Assembly (NCBI RefSeq): GCF_040892615.1
Contig: NZ_JBFRYC010000005.1
Span: forward strand, 1-64,000
Reading direction: 5' to 3'
DNA length: 64,000 nt
Origin: Thioclava arctica
Lineage (GTDB): Bacteria > Pseudomonadota > Alphaproteobacteria > Rhodobacterales > Rhodobacteraceae
The position numbers and the translations under genes were made by a program. The notes beneath the pieces are model-generated. The model saw nothing but the letters and a program-made list of their open reading frames with translations, did not search any database and was not told the DNA's origin. This document shows, in pieces, positions 1 through 7,944 of the stretch. How positions within the stretch are numbered: position 1 is the first letter of the stretch; each line of letters begins with the position of its first letter.

Positions 1-145
1 AAGTCAGAACGCCGGTCTTTTTGCTCACCAGCGTCATCGCTGCGGCGCCCAGTCCGACAACAGCTGCGGTCAGAACAACCCAGTCAACGGTCACTGCGCC
101 GTCTTCTTCGTTGTGGAACTTCTTGAGTTTGAAAAATTTCATCAT
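1..145 (-). CDS. Flp/Fap-type pilin, copy 1 (partial, cut by window start)
   Basis: Encodes a tiny Flp-family pilin subunit of the Tad (tight adherence) pilus. The visible part carries a short basic leader (MMKFFKLKKF), a DGAVTVDW segment where prepilin peptidase would cut after the glycine, and a single hydrophobic helix typical of Flp pilins. It starts at 145 (or at the second ATG, 142), and the last residues lie beyond base 1. Over the 145 shared bases it differs from the complete copy at 373-573 by six substitutions, so the two are recent tandem duplicates or are kept alike by gene conversion. No other tad genes are in the window; they may lie to the left. Confidence 0.85.
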   Translation of the reverse strand, partial: MMKFFKLKKFHNEEDGAVTVDWVVLTAAVVGLGAAAMTLVSKKTGVLT

Positions 146-311
146 GGGTCTTCTCCAGGGTTTGGTTGCAAGGCCCGCGTCCTTTCGGCCTCAGCCTTGC
201 GTCGCGGTATGTCTATATTCTGACGCTCAAAAACGGCCGGAATTGGGCGTAACACGATCTCTTTCAAGGTATTTCCCGCGCAATTCTGTGCTTTGGCTAT
301 GCTGGGACAGG

Positions 312-338
312 AAAAAGCCGCCCCGAAGGAGCGGCTTT
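312..338 (-). terminator. Rho-independent terminator after pilin copy 2
   Basis: Read on the minus strand, an 11-bp stem (AAAGCCGCTCC with GGGGCGGCTTT, one G-U pair) closes a TTC loop and runs into a T tract. It lies 35 bases beyond the stop of the complete pilin, so it should separate that transcript from the downstream pilin copy, which would then have its own promoter in 146-311. I see no gene in 146-372. Confidence 0.8.
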
Positions 339-372
339 GTTGCGCTGCAAGGCGTCGCCCTGGAAGCGCTGA

Positions 373-573
373 TTATTTCGCGAAGTCGGTCGCGATCGAA
401 GCCGAACCGAGATAGTTGCCAATGCTCGAGGTCAGAACGCCGGTCTTTTTGCTCACCAGCGTCATCGCTGCGGCGCCCAGACCAACGACGGCTGCGGTCA
501 GCACAACCCAGTCAACGGTCACTGCGCCGTCTTCTTCGTTGTGGAACTTCTTGAGTTTGAAAAATTTCATCAT
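373..573 (-). CDS. Flp/Fap-type pilin, copy 2 (complete)
   Basis: A 66-residue Flp-family pilin, assembled by the Tad secretion machinery into bundle-forming fibres used in surface attachment. Domain order: basic leader (residues 1-12), acidic NEEDG processing region (about 12-16), hydrophobic helix AVTVDWVVLTAAVVGLG (about 17-33), then a short polar tail. A good ribosome binding site (AGGAGAG) precedes the ATG at 573; a second ATG follows at once at 570. An upstream in-frame extension is possible but lacks a ribosome site and is unlike the family. It is followed by a strong terminator and a second, nearly identical pilin gene. Confidence 0.88.
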   Translation of the reverse strand: MMKFFKLKKFHNEEDGAVTVDWVVLTAAVVGLGAAAMTLVSKKTGVLTSSIGNYLGSASIATDFAK

Positions 574-937
574 GGGTCTCTCTCCTAGGTTTGCTTTGCA
601 CATCCGCGGTTCGAGTTCTCGACCAGTCCTGACCTTGGTCCCCGTCTTGCGGCATGAGGACATAAGGAACCCAGAAGGTGGCGGGATTGGGGCAAGGTTC
701 GGGCGTTTTTACGAATGCTTAACTTTTATGGGGCGATATGGTTAAGCTTTTGTAATAAAACGATAAACCAATTTTACTAATTTTTGTCCGTGAGGCGCAT
801 TGCTGTTGCCCGGTCGCCTCTTTGCCGCGAATCGTCCCGCTGAGTGCTTGATTCTCTAGATTTTTTTGCCCGGTTTTGCCTATAAACGCATCAGACGTGG
901 CCGATAGAGCTGCGCGGGGCAACGAGCGGGTGGCGCA
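574..937. promoter_or_regulatory. Divergent promoter region, pilin / lytic transglycosylase
   Basis: This 364-bp non-coding gap separates divergent genes. The segment 717-790 is clearly AT-richer than its surroundings. It contains a perfect inverted repeat, GCTTAAC (717-723) and GTTAAGC (741-747), with 17 bases between the arms. The arms contain TTAA, as in CtrA half-sites, but the spacing is too long for a standard CtrA box, so the bound regulator is unknown. No small gene is convincing here. Confidence 0.45.
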
Positions 938-1804
938 ATGCGCGCGATACAAGCAGTGACGATTGCGGTCTTTGCGGCGATGGCCGCATTGCCGGCCCGG
1001 GCCGATATGTCCGCGCCGACGGGGAGCCATTGGCAGGCAAAGCGTTTGGTGCCGCCCAAACCGGGCACCAAGCAGTTCATCACGATTCAAATCGACCCCG
1101 TTGAGCAAAAGCGCGAACTCGCCGCGATGGCGAATGCCCCCTGGCAGCCCTTGACCAAGCCGTCCGCCGATACCGATACAAAGTCGAGCACCGGGCCAAG
1201 TGCACCCAAAGGTCGCGCGAAATATTCTTGGTATTGGAAAATGATCTCGCCCAAGATCGAAGACCGCGCGGGGCGCTTTGACTCTGCGGTGGCCGCTTTG
1301 TCGCAAGGACCCAAAGGCGTGGGGGTGAACGCGCCGCGTTTGGCGGATCTGGCCCAGATCGCGCGCGCCCACGGCAGAGATATTCTAAAGGCCACGATCG
1401 GCACCGAAGTTTCGCCCGCGCTTGTTCTGGCCATGATCTCGGTGGAATCAGGAGGCAACCATGCGGCGGTCAGCCATGCGGGGGCGGTTGGGCTGATGCA
1501 ATTGATCCCGGCCACTGCCGATCGCTTTGATGTCGCAGATAGCAAGGACCCAGCGCAGAACATTTCGGGTGGCGTCACCTATCTGGACTGGCTGATGAAA
1601 GAGTTTGACCGCGATCCGCTGATGGTCATTGCGGCCTATAACTCGGGCGAGAACAACGTGAAGAAGAATGACGGCGTTCCGCCCTTTGCGGAGACGCGCG
1701 ACTACGTGCCCAAGGTGCTGGCGGCCTGGGCGGTCGCGCGTGGCTTGTGCATGACGCCGCCGCAGCTGGTCAGCGATGGCTGTGTGTTTCGAGTGAAAGG
1801 CTAG
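938..1804 (+). CDS. Secreted lytic transglycosylase (SLT domain)
   Basis: Predicted to cleave the MurNAc-GlcNAc bond of peptidoglycan in the periplasm. A signal peptide (residues 1 to about 22, ending ARA) is followed by a low-complexity linker and, from about residue 150, a Slt-type catalytic domain. Visible motifs are ISVESGG with the likely catalytic Glu170, GLMQLIP, the NISGGVTYL helix and AAYNSGE. Length (288 residues) fits the small family-1 transglycosylases. It ends 2 bp before the HAD-UbiA gene, so they may be co-transcribed. Divergence from the pilin genes is suggestive but not proof of a role in inserting a secretion machine. Confidence 0.9.
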   Translation: MRAIQAVTIAVFAAMAALPARADMSAPTGSHWQAKRLVPPKPGTKQFITIQIDPVEQKRELAAMANAPWQPLTKPSADTDTKSSTGPSAPKGRAKYSWYWKMISPKIEDRAGRFDSAVAALSQGPKGVGVNAPRLADLAQIARAHGRDILKATIGTEVSPALVLAMISVESGGNHAAVSHAGAVGLMQLIPATADRFDVADSKDPAQNISGGVTYLDWLMKEFDRDPLMVIAAYNSGENNVKKNDGVPPFAETRDYVPKVLAAWAVARGLCMTPPQLVSDGCVFRVKG

Positions 1805-1806
1805 GA

Positions 1807-3228
1807 ATGGATCAGAAAAGACCGCTTGTGCTTGATGTCGACGGCACATTCTTGAGAACCGATCTTTTGTTCGAAGCGTTCTGGGCTGGGTTGGGTCGTG
1901 CGCCGTTCCCGACATTGCGCGCGGCAGCCCGGTTCTTTTCGCAGCCCGCCAAGCTCAAGGCCGAATTGGCGCGCATCGTGACCTTGCGCCTTGATCTGAT
2001 GCCGGTGACGCCTTCGGTGGCCGCCGAGGTCAGGCAGGCGCAGGAAGAGGGGCGCGAGATTGTGCTGGCCTCGGCTTCCGATGAGACACAAGTCAAGGCG
2101 CTGGCTGCGGCGCATGGTTTATCCGAACATGTCTTTGCCTCCGATGGGGAAACCAATCTTAAGGGCGCGGCCAAGGCGCAGGCTTTGGTTAATGCCTATG
2201 GTGAGAAAGGGTTCGACTACGCGGGGAACGAAGCCACTGATATGGCGATCTGGACCCATGCCGAGCGTGCGCTGGTCGTGGGTGATGTTGCAGCGGCCAA
2301 ATCTTTGCCCAAGGTTAGTGAACTTGAGGGCGGTTGGTCGTGGCGCGCGCTCATCAGGGCGATTCGGCCCCATCAATGGGTCAAGAACGTGCTGCTCCTG
2401 CTGCCGCTGATCGCGTCACACCGCTTTGACATGATCACGCTGGGGCCGATCTTGCTGGGCATCATCGCGTTCTCTTTCGCGGCCTCCTCAATCTATATCA
2501 TCAACGATCTGCTCGATCTCGAAGCGGACCGGCTGCATCCGACGAAATGCCGTCGTCCCTTTGCGAGCGGGGCCGTGCCGATTAAAATTGGCATGATGGC
2601 GTTCGTGGTGCTCGCGCTCGGCGCGCTCGCTATTGCCGGGGCACTCAACACGGCCTTCTTCGGCATCGTGGTGCTTTATATGCTCACGTCGCTGGCCTAT
2701 TCGTTGAAACTTAAACGGATGCGCTGGGTCGATATCGCCACGCTCGCCTCACTTTATACGATACGCGTCGTGGCGGGGGCGGCGGCAGGGCAGGTCGATG
2801 TGTCCGTCTATATGCTGATCTTCATCTTCCCGGTATTTATCGCGCTGGGATGTGTCAAACGGCTGACCGAATTGACGCTTGCTACCTCGGACGAGCGCTT
2901 GCCCGGGCGCGGCTATGGTCGACAAGATCGGGGCGATTTGTTGAACGTCGCGGGGCTGGGCGTGTTTGCTGCGCTGTTGGTGTTTTTTCTCTACAGCGTC
3001 TCGGTTCAAGGCGAGATGTTATATCCCGACACCTGGCTGATGTGGATCGCGATGATCCCGCTGGGCTGGTGGTTGATCCGAATGGTTGCGCTGGGCTGGT
3101 TTGGCAAACAGGATTACGACCCGATCGTCTTTGCCATGCGTGACAAATTCGGGCTGGGGCTGATCATGATCATGCTGTCGCTGATGTTTTGGGCGGCTGG
3201 CCTTTGGGCGATCTGGTTCGGCGGCTAA
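1807..3228 (+). CDS. HAD phosphatase - UbiA prenyltransferase fusion (DPPR synthase-like)
   Basis: A 473-residue protein. The N-terminal HAD-type phosphatase has a DVDGT nucleophile motif (Asp10 and Asp12), VLASASDE and GNEATDMAIW. From about residue 180 there is a polytopic UbiA-family membrane domain with the Mg-diphosphate motif NDLLDLEAD at 233-241. UbiA proteins of this branch move 5-phosphoribose from PRPP to polyprenyl phosphate (decaprenylphosphoryl-phosphoribose synthase), and the HAD half could remove the 5-phosphate. DprE2-like and DprE1-like genes follow in convergent orientation, which supports this over quinone or haem prenylation. The start at 1807 was chosen because it opens directly on the HAD motif. 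The ring-prenylating alternative is less likely but untested. Confidence 0.75.
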   Translation: MDQKRPLVLDVDGTFLRTDLLFEAFWAGLGRAPFPTLRAAARFFSQPAKLKAELARIVTLRLDLMPVTPSVAAEVRQAQEEGREIVLASASDETQVKALAAAHGLSEHVFASDGETNLKGAAKAQALVNAYGEKGFDYAGNEATDMAIWTHAERALVVGDVAAAKSLPKVSELEGGWSWRALIRAIRPHQWVKNVLLLLPLIASHRFDMITLGPILLGIIAFSFAASSIYIINDLLDLEADRLHPTKCRRPFASGAVPIKIGMMAFVVLALGALAIAGALNTAFFGIVVLYMLTSLAYSLKLKRMRWVDIATLASLYTIRVVAGAAAGQVDVSVYMLIFIFPVFIALGCVKRLTELTLATSDERLPGRGYGRQDRGDLLNVAGLGVFAALLVFFLYSVSVQGEMLYPDTWLMWIAMIPLGWWLIRMVALGWFGKQDYDPIVFAMRDKFGLGLIMIMLSLMFWAAGLWAIWFGG

Positions 3229-3241
3229 GTATGGCGGCGCG

Positions 3242-3262
3242 CTGGGGGTTTCACACCCCCAG
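3242..3262. terminator. Hairpin between convergent genes
   Basis: A perfect 8-bp stem (CTGGGGGT / ACCCCCAG) with a five-base loop lies 14 bp after the UbiA stop codon. There is no clear T tract, so termination may depend on the larger inverted element that follows. Confidence 0.45.
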
Positions 3263-3340
3263 ACCCCCGTGGAGTATTTCGCGCTAGATGAAAGAAATCC
3301 TCATTTCATCTAGCTCAAAATACTCCCGCCGGAGGCATCC
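3261..3340. repeat. Intergenic inverted-pair repeat, locus 1
   Basis: Two copies of a roughly 37-nt unit face each other. The arms GGAGTATTT...GCTAGATGAAA (3271-3293) and its reverse complement (3304-3326) match at 21 of 23 bases around a 10-base loop. The right arm continues outward with GCCGGAGGCATCC. The same unit recurs twice at 37.8-38.0 kb. Both loci sit between convergent genes, so the element probably acts as a bidirectional terminator or is a REP-like dispersed repeat. Confidence 0.75.
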
Positions 3341-3357
3341 AACGCTGAGGAAAAGCC

Positions 3358-4092
3358 TCAGATCGACATTTTCTTGAAAATCGGTTCGGGAATGACGCGG
3401 ATAATCCCCATCACGAGCCGCCAGATTTTGCGTGTATAAAGAACGTTGGTTTTACGCTTCAGGCCGTTGAGGATGTCCTCGGCCACCGCGTCCGGCGTGG
3501 TCATGAGCGGCAGTTTCATGCCGTAGGTCATGGGCGTGTCCACCGGGCCGGGTTTGATCGTCATCACATGTACGCCCGAGCGGCCCAGCCGGTTGCGCAG
3601 CCCCGAGAGATAGGTGGCAAAACCCGCTTTGGCGGCGCCATAGACATAGTTGCCCAGCCGTCCGCGATCCCCCGCGACCGAGCCCACGCCCGCAATCGCG
3701 CCGCAGCCGCGTTCCTCCATCAAGGGGGCAAGCATCGTCAAGAAGGTCGCAGGGCCCGTCAGGTTGTCGGCCAGAACGCCTTCGATCATGTTCGGATTCG
3801 CGTCGATCACCTCTTGGTCGGGCATTGAGCCGGTGAAAACGGCGCAGTTCAGTTCGCCCTCTTCATCGCGCAGCCGCGCAATAAGCTGGCCGTAATTGCT
3901 GGCGTCGCGCGCATCAAAGCTCATCACCTCGGCCATACGAGCTCCGCGCAGGCGGCAATCGGCGGCGATTGCCTCGAGCTCGCTTATATTGCGACCTGCC
4001 AGAAACATTGCGTGGCCTTGGGCGGCGAGTTTGCGGATCACAGCGCGGGCAATTCCCGAGGTTGCGCCCAAGATAATCCAACTGCTGTTCAT
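3358..4092 (-). CDS. SDR oxidoreductase, DprE2-like (2'-keto sugar lipid reductase)
   Basis: A 244-residue short-chain dehydrogenase. It has the N-terminal Rossmann motif GATSGIA (about residues 9-15), a structural SVAGDRG strand and the catalytic Tyr151-Gly-Ala-Ala-Lys155 motif. The surrounding SVAGDRGRLGNYVYGAAKAG pattern resembles DprE2, which reduces decaprenylphosphoryl-2-keto-erythro-pentofuranose to the arabinose form with NADH. It overlaps the upstream DprE1-like gene by 4 bp, so the two are translationally coupled, as expected for partners in one epimerisation. Substrate is inferred from context only. Confidence 0.75.
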   Translation of the reverse strand: MNSSWIILGATSGIARAVIRKLAAQGHAMFLAGRNISELEAIAADCRLRGARMAEVMSFDARDASNYGQLIARLRDEEGELNCAVFTGSMPDQEVIDANPNMIEGVLADNLTGPATFLTMLAPLMEERGCGAIAGVGSVAGDRGRLGNYVYGAAKAGFATYLSGLRNRLGRSGVHVMTIKPGPVDTPMTYGMKLPLMTTPDAVAEDILNGLKRKTNVLYTRKIWRLVMGIIRVIPEPIFKKMSI

Positions 4093-5390
4093 GTCGCACT
4101 CCTAAGTTTCAACCGGCGGGTCATGTCGGTTTCCAATGCCCCCGCCGGGTCGGCCTTGGCCACTTCTGTCTGCCATTTCGGCAAGTCTGGATACATCGCG
4201 GCGATCTGTTCGCCTTGAGCCAGACTGTCCTTGGCGAAATATAGTCTGCCCCCCGCCTCGGCAGCGCGCGCCTCGAGCCGTTTGATCAGGTCGCGCGCGG
4301 CGGGGCGATTGGGGAAATCGATGGCGAGTGTATAGCCCTCCATCGGGAAGCTGAGATACCCCGCGCGACCCGGTCCCATCCGTTTGAGAACGGCCAGTGG
4401 GGAGGCCAGCCCAGATCCCGCGATTTCAGCCAGCATCGCGCGCAGGCTGTCTGCGGCCTCAAGCGGCACGACGCATTGAAACTGGTGAAAGCCGCGCTTG
4501 CCATAAAGCCGGTTCCAGTCGTGGATCTTGTCGAGCGGGAAGAAAAAATCTTGCAATGGGCGCACGACCGAGCGGCCCCGCGCGGGCACGCGGTGAAAAT
4601 ACGCCCAGTTGAAGGCGCGCACGACGGGGGCTGCCAATGCGAAATGCGGGGCGTCCAGCGGCACTTTGCGCGTGCCCTTTCGCGGCTTTACAAGGCCCGC
4701 GGCGCTTTCGCCTTCTTCGACAATCCCGCGCCCAAGTGCATCGCCCGTTGCGGTGGCGTCGATCCAGCCCACGGTGTAGCTGGCGGTGGAGGCATCCAGC
4801 AGCGCCAGATGGGTCTCCCAATCGGGCGCGCGGCGTTCGGTCACCAGCATCACATCGCCTGCGCAGCGCTGCATCTGGATCGTCGCGCGCAAGATCACGC
4901 CAGTTTGGCCAAGCCCGCCCAGCGTTGCCTTGAACAGCGCAGTGCCCGGTTTCACGATCCGTTCGCGGCCCTTTTGCAGCAAAACGAGTTCGCTAACATG
5001 TTGGCCAAAGCTGCCCATATGATGGTGGTTCTTGCCATGCACATCTTGCGCAATACAGCCGCCGATCGTGGCGAACCCGGTGCCGGGCATCACGGCGGGC
5101 AGCCATCCGCGCGGCGCGAAGGCGCTCGCGATTTCGCCGATCCGTGCGCCCGCCTCGACCTGCAACTGGCCAGTGTCGGGATCAAAGGCGATGAAGCGGT
5201 CAAGGCCGCTCATATCCACGGCGCGGCCATCGGAATTGAGCGCAGCATCGCCGTAAGAGCGACGCATGCCAAAAGCCGGCGCGGCTTCGAGCCGGTTTAG
5301 GGCCGCGCGTGTATCCGGGCGCGCAATCGCGCCTTTGGCACGCAGTGCGCGGCCCCAACCGGCATATTCGCTGTCTTTCCAGTCCATCAT
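4089..5390 (-). CDS. FAD-binding oxidoreductase, DprE1-like (lipid-ribose 2'-oxidase)
   Basis: Predicted flavoenzyme of the GlcD/VAO fold, about 433 residues. The FAD region shows RRSYGDAALN, PGTGFATIGG and the DVHGKNHHHMGSFG loop, a hallmark of DprE1. DprE1 oxidises the 2'-OH of decaprenylphosphoryl-ribose. By my recollection of the mycobacterial sequence, Gln303 and Gln305 (QFQ) and Lys336 align with its active-site Gln334, Gln336 and Lys367, while the position of Cys387 is Ala356. Start chosen at 5390 (MMDWKDSEY); the in-frame extension to 5483 runs into the neighbouring gene. It shares a 4-bp overlap with the SDR gene. Confidence 0.75.
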   Translation of the reverse strand: MMDWKDSEYAGWGRALRAKGAIARPDTRAALNRLEAAPAFGMRRSYGDAALNSDGRAVDMSGLDRFIAFDPDTGQLQVEAGARIGEIASAFAPRGWLPAVMPGTGFATIGGCIAQDVHGKNHHHMGSFGQHVSELVLLQKGRERIVKPGTALFKATLGGLGQTGVILRATIQMQRCAGDVMLVTERRAPDWETHLALLDASTASYTVGWIDATATGDALGRGIVEEGESAAGLVKPRKGTRKVPLDAPHFALAAPVVRAFNWAYFHRVPARGRSVVRPLQDFFFPLDKIHDWNRLYGKRGFHQFQCVVPLEAADSLRAMLAEIAGSGLASPLAVLKRMGPGRAGYLSFPMEGYTLAIDFPNRPAARDLIKRLEARAAEAGGRLYFAKDSLAQGEQIAAMYPDLPKWQTEVAKADPAGALETDMTRRLKLRSAT

Positions 5391-5410
5391 ACTGCTCGTG
5401 TCATGGGGCC

Positions 5411-6406
5411 TTATATGCGGCCCTTTTGAGAGGCGCGCTCGGCCAACGGAAACACCGCCAGACCGATTGCGATGGCAAACCACAAGGTGGTCAGCCGAAT
5501 AATGGCGGTGGCGGGCACCGAGACTTCAAGCGGCACACCATCGAGCGAGAGCAGCGCGACCATTGCGGCCTCTGCACCGCCTAGCCCGCCGGGCGCGCCC
5601 GTCAGCCCGCCTGCCAAAGTCGAAAAGACAAAGATCGCGACCGCTTTCCACAGCCCGATATCGGCCCCCATCCAGCCCAAAAGCAGATGAAAGGCATAGC
5701 CCTCGGCCAGCCAGCCGATCAGGCCAAAGCCGAGCGCGATGATCAGCGTGGGTCCATGGGTAAAGCGGTTGAGCGAGCGTGCCGCCCCGCGCGCGCGGGC
5801 AAAGATGCGCGCAGCCCGGCCGCTGGCGCGGTACGAATAGGTGATCAGCGCGGCCAGAAGGCGCGGGCGCGTGACAATGATCGCCGCGCCAAAGGCCAGC
5901 AGCGTGACAGGCAATGCGCCCGCGATCCCGCCTGCGGCAAGCGAAACCGACAGCCCCAAGATGAGCGCCATCACGGCCAAATCTCCGGCACGATCCATCA
6001 GCACCAGCGGCGCGGTGCGTTCCACCGCCCAACCGGTTTCGCGTTTGAGCCAGCGCATCCGCACGAGTTCCCCAACGCGTCCCGGGGTGACCGACATCGC
6101 GAACCCACCCAGGAAGTGGCGCGTGTTCTGGATCAGAGTGGTGGGCAGGCCAAGACGGCGCGCCAGCACATGCCAGCGCAGGCTGCGCAACAGGTAATTG
6201 GCCAGCGACAGGCCCAAAAGCCCCGCAATTTGCCACAGATGAAGGCGCGAAATCTGGGCCAGCGTTTCGCGCCATCCGGTGGCCGAAACCAAGCCGATCA
6301 GCCCGGCCCCCAGCAACGCCAAAAGTCCACCCAGCAATGCGCGGTCGCGCCATTTGCGGGGCAGGGGTGGGCTTGGGGCCGGAATATCAGAACTGGTGCT
6401 GCTCAT
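5411..6406 (-). CDS. LPG-synthase-TM / UPF0104 membrane protein, flippase-like
   Basis: A 331-residue polytopic inner-membrane protein of the lysylphosphatidylglycerol-synthase transmembrane family (PF03706 type). About eight hydrophobic segments are visible, with the family signatures SLRWHVLARRLG, GRVGELVRMRWL, LMDRAGDLAV and a Gly-rich GAPGGLGGAEAAM segment. It lacks the soluble aminoacyl-transfer domain of MprF, so lysyl transfer is unlikely. It is the first gene of the minus-strand run leading to the DprE1-like and DprE2-like genes (20-bp gap). A role in moving or handling the polyprenyl-phosphate sugar is plausible but inferred from position. Confidence 0.7.
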   Translation of the reverse strand: MSSTSSDIPAPSPPLPRKWRDRALLGGLLALLGAGLIGLVSATGWRETLAQISRLHLWQIAGLLGLSLANYLLRSLRWHVLARRLGLPTTLIQNTRHFLGGFAMSVTPGRVGELVRMRWLKRETGWAVERTAPLVLMDRAGDLAVMALILGLSVSLAAGGIAGALPVTLLAFGAAIIVTRPRLLAALITYSYRASGRAARIFARARGAARSLNRFTHGPTLIIALGFGLIGWLAEGYAFHLLLGWMGADIGLWKAVAIFVFSTLAGGLTGAPGGLGGAEAAMVALLSLDGVPLEVSVPATAIIRLTTLWFAIAIGLAVFPLAERASQKGRI

Positions 6407-6475
6407 TTGCCCCGAATTTAGCGACAGATCGGGGCAGGAATATGGCGTTGTTTCGCAAAGGGCGACAAAATTTAA

Positions 6476-6500
6476 GGGGCGGCTCGTGATAAGCCGCCCC
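6476..6500 (-). terminator. Terminator after the class III aminotransferase
   Basis: A perfect 9-bp stem (GGGGCGGCT / AGCCGCCCC) with a seven-base loop lies 25 bases past the aminotransferase stop. Read on the minus strand it is followed by TTAAATTTT. It separates this gene from the membrane-protein gene downstream. Confidence 0.8.
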
Positions 6501-6525
6501 CTTTCAGATGTTTGGCGCTCAGGGC

Positions 6526-7896
6526 TTAGCCCAACACGGATTTCACAGCCTCTGCGGTGGTCGCAACGATCTGATCGGCCTCGGCTTCGGTAAGACAAAG
6601 CGGCGGCGCGAAGCCCAAGATATCGCCCTGCGGCATTGCCCGCGCGATCACGCCGCGCTCGACCATTGCACCCGCCAGTTTCGCGCCGATCTTGTCGGCG
6701 GGATCAAAGAAGGTCCGGGCATTGCGATCTTTCACGAACTCAATCGCGCAGAGCATCCCCTCGCCGCGCACATCGCCGACATGGGCATGATCGCCAATCG
6801 CGTCGCGCATCGCATCGTTAAGGTATTTGCCCACCGATCCAGCATTGGCGACCAGCCCCAGCTTGTCGATCAGGCGCAGGTTGGCCACGCCCGCCGCCGC
6901 CCCGATCGGGTGCGCCGAATAGGTCCAGCCATGGCCGATCGGGCCATTTTCATCGGTGCCTTGTTCCAGCACTTTCCACATCTTCTCGCCCACGATGGAA
7001 CCCGAGAGCGGCGCGTAGGCCGAGGTCAGCCCCTTGGCGATGGTGATCAGATCGGGCTTCATGCCGTAGTGATCCGAGCCAAACATCGTGCCGAGCCGGC
7101 CGAACCCCGTGACCACCTCATCCGCGACCAGCAAGATGTCGTGCTTGTCCAACACGGCCTGAATCGCGGGCCAATAGCCTGCGGGCGGGGGCACGATGCC
7201 GCCTGTGCCCAGAATCGGTTCACCGATAAAAGCCGCGATGGTGTCTGCGCCCTCGCGCGCGATCAGCGCCTCAAGCTCGGCCACGCAATGGGCGGTGAAT
7301 TCGGCTTCGGACATCTCGGCCTTGGGGCGGCGGAAGTAATAGGGCGCCTCGGTATGGATCACCTGCGCCAGCGGCAGGTCGAATTTCTTGTGAAACAGCT
7401 CAAGCCCGGTCAGCGAGCCGGTCATCAAGCCGGACCCGTGATAGCCCCGCCAACGCGAGATGATTTTCTTCTTCTCGGGGCGGCCAAGGATGTTGTTGTA
7501 ATACCAGATCAGCTTGACGTTGGTTTCGTTCGCATCCGACCCCGACAGGCCAAAATAGACCTTGGACATGTGGGCGGGCGCGCGCTCCAGCACCATATGG
7601 GCCAGCGTGATCGAGGCCTCGGTGCCGTGCCCGACATAGGCGTGATAATAGGCGAGTTCCTTGGCTTGCTCGGCAATCGCCTCGGCAATCTCGGTGCGGC
7701 CATAGCCGACATTCACGCAATACAGCCCCGCGAATGCATCCAGCAGCTTGTTGCCGTCGCGATCCTCGATGAACACACCATTGCCGCCAGTGATGATCCG
7801 GGTTGGGGATTCGCCGCGTGCATGCTGGGCGAGATGGGTCGAGGGGTGGAAAAAGCTCTCGCGGTCCCATTTGTCGAGTTGGTCATTGGTCAGCAT
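6526..7896 (-). CDS. Class III PLP aminotransferase (omega-amino acid/diamine type)
   Basis: A 456-residue fold-type I aminotransferase that moves an amino group from an omega-amine or diamine-like donor, usually to pyruvate or 2-oxoglutarate. Visible motifs are GLSGSDANET (PLP phosphate contact), RWRGYHGSG, the Asp of LLVADEVVTGFGR that binds the pyridine nitrogen, and Lys288 in IAKGLTSAYAPL as Schiff-base lysine. Start set at 7896, after an AGGAGA ribosome site. An Lrp/AsnC regulator lies just upstream in the same direction. Candidate substrates include putrescine, beta-alanine-type amines or diaminobutyrate (DoeD-like); the sequence alone does not decide. Confidence 0.85.
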   Translation of the reverse strand: MLTNDQLDKWDRESFFHPSTHLAQHARGESPTRIITGGNGVFIEDRDGNKLLDAFAGLYCVNVGYGRTEIAEAIAEQAKELAYYHAYVGHGTEASITLAHMVLERAPAHMSKVYFGLSGSDANETNVKLIWYYNNILGRPEKKKIISRWRGYHGSGLMTGSLTGLELFHKKFDLPLAQVIHTEAPYYFRRPKAEMSEAEFTAHCVAELEALIAREGADTIAAFIGEPILGTGGIVPPPAGYWPAIQAVLDKHDILLVADEVVTGFGRLGTMFGSDHYGMKPDLITIAKGLTSAYAPLSGSIVGEKMWKVLEQGTDENGPIGHGWTYSAHPIGAAAGVANLRLIDKLGLVANAGSVGKYLNDAMRDAIGDHAHVGDVRGEGMLCAIEFVKDRNARTFFDPADKIGAKLAGAMVERGVIARAMPQGDILGFAPPLCLTEAEADQIVATTAEAVKSVLG

Positions 7897-7944
7897 TCTG
7901 TCTCCTTTGGCGGTCGGGCCGGGTCGCGGCACATATCGGTTCCG

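Noticed and set aside
5411..6406. Calling the membrane protein a lysylphosphatidylglycerol synthase
   Set aside because: Only the transmembrane half is present; the soluble lysyl-transfer domain of MprF is missing.
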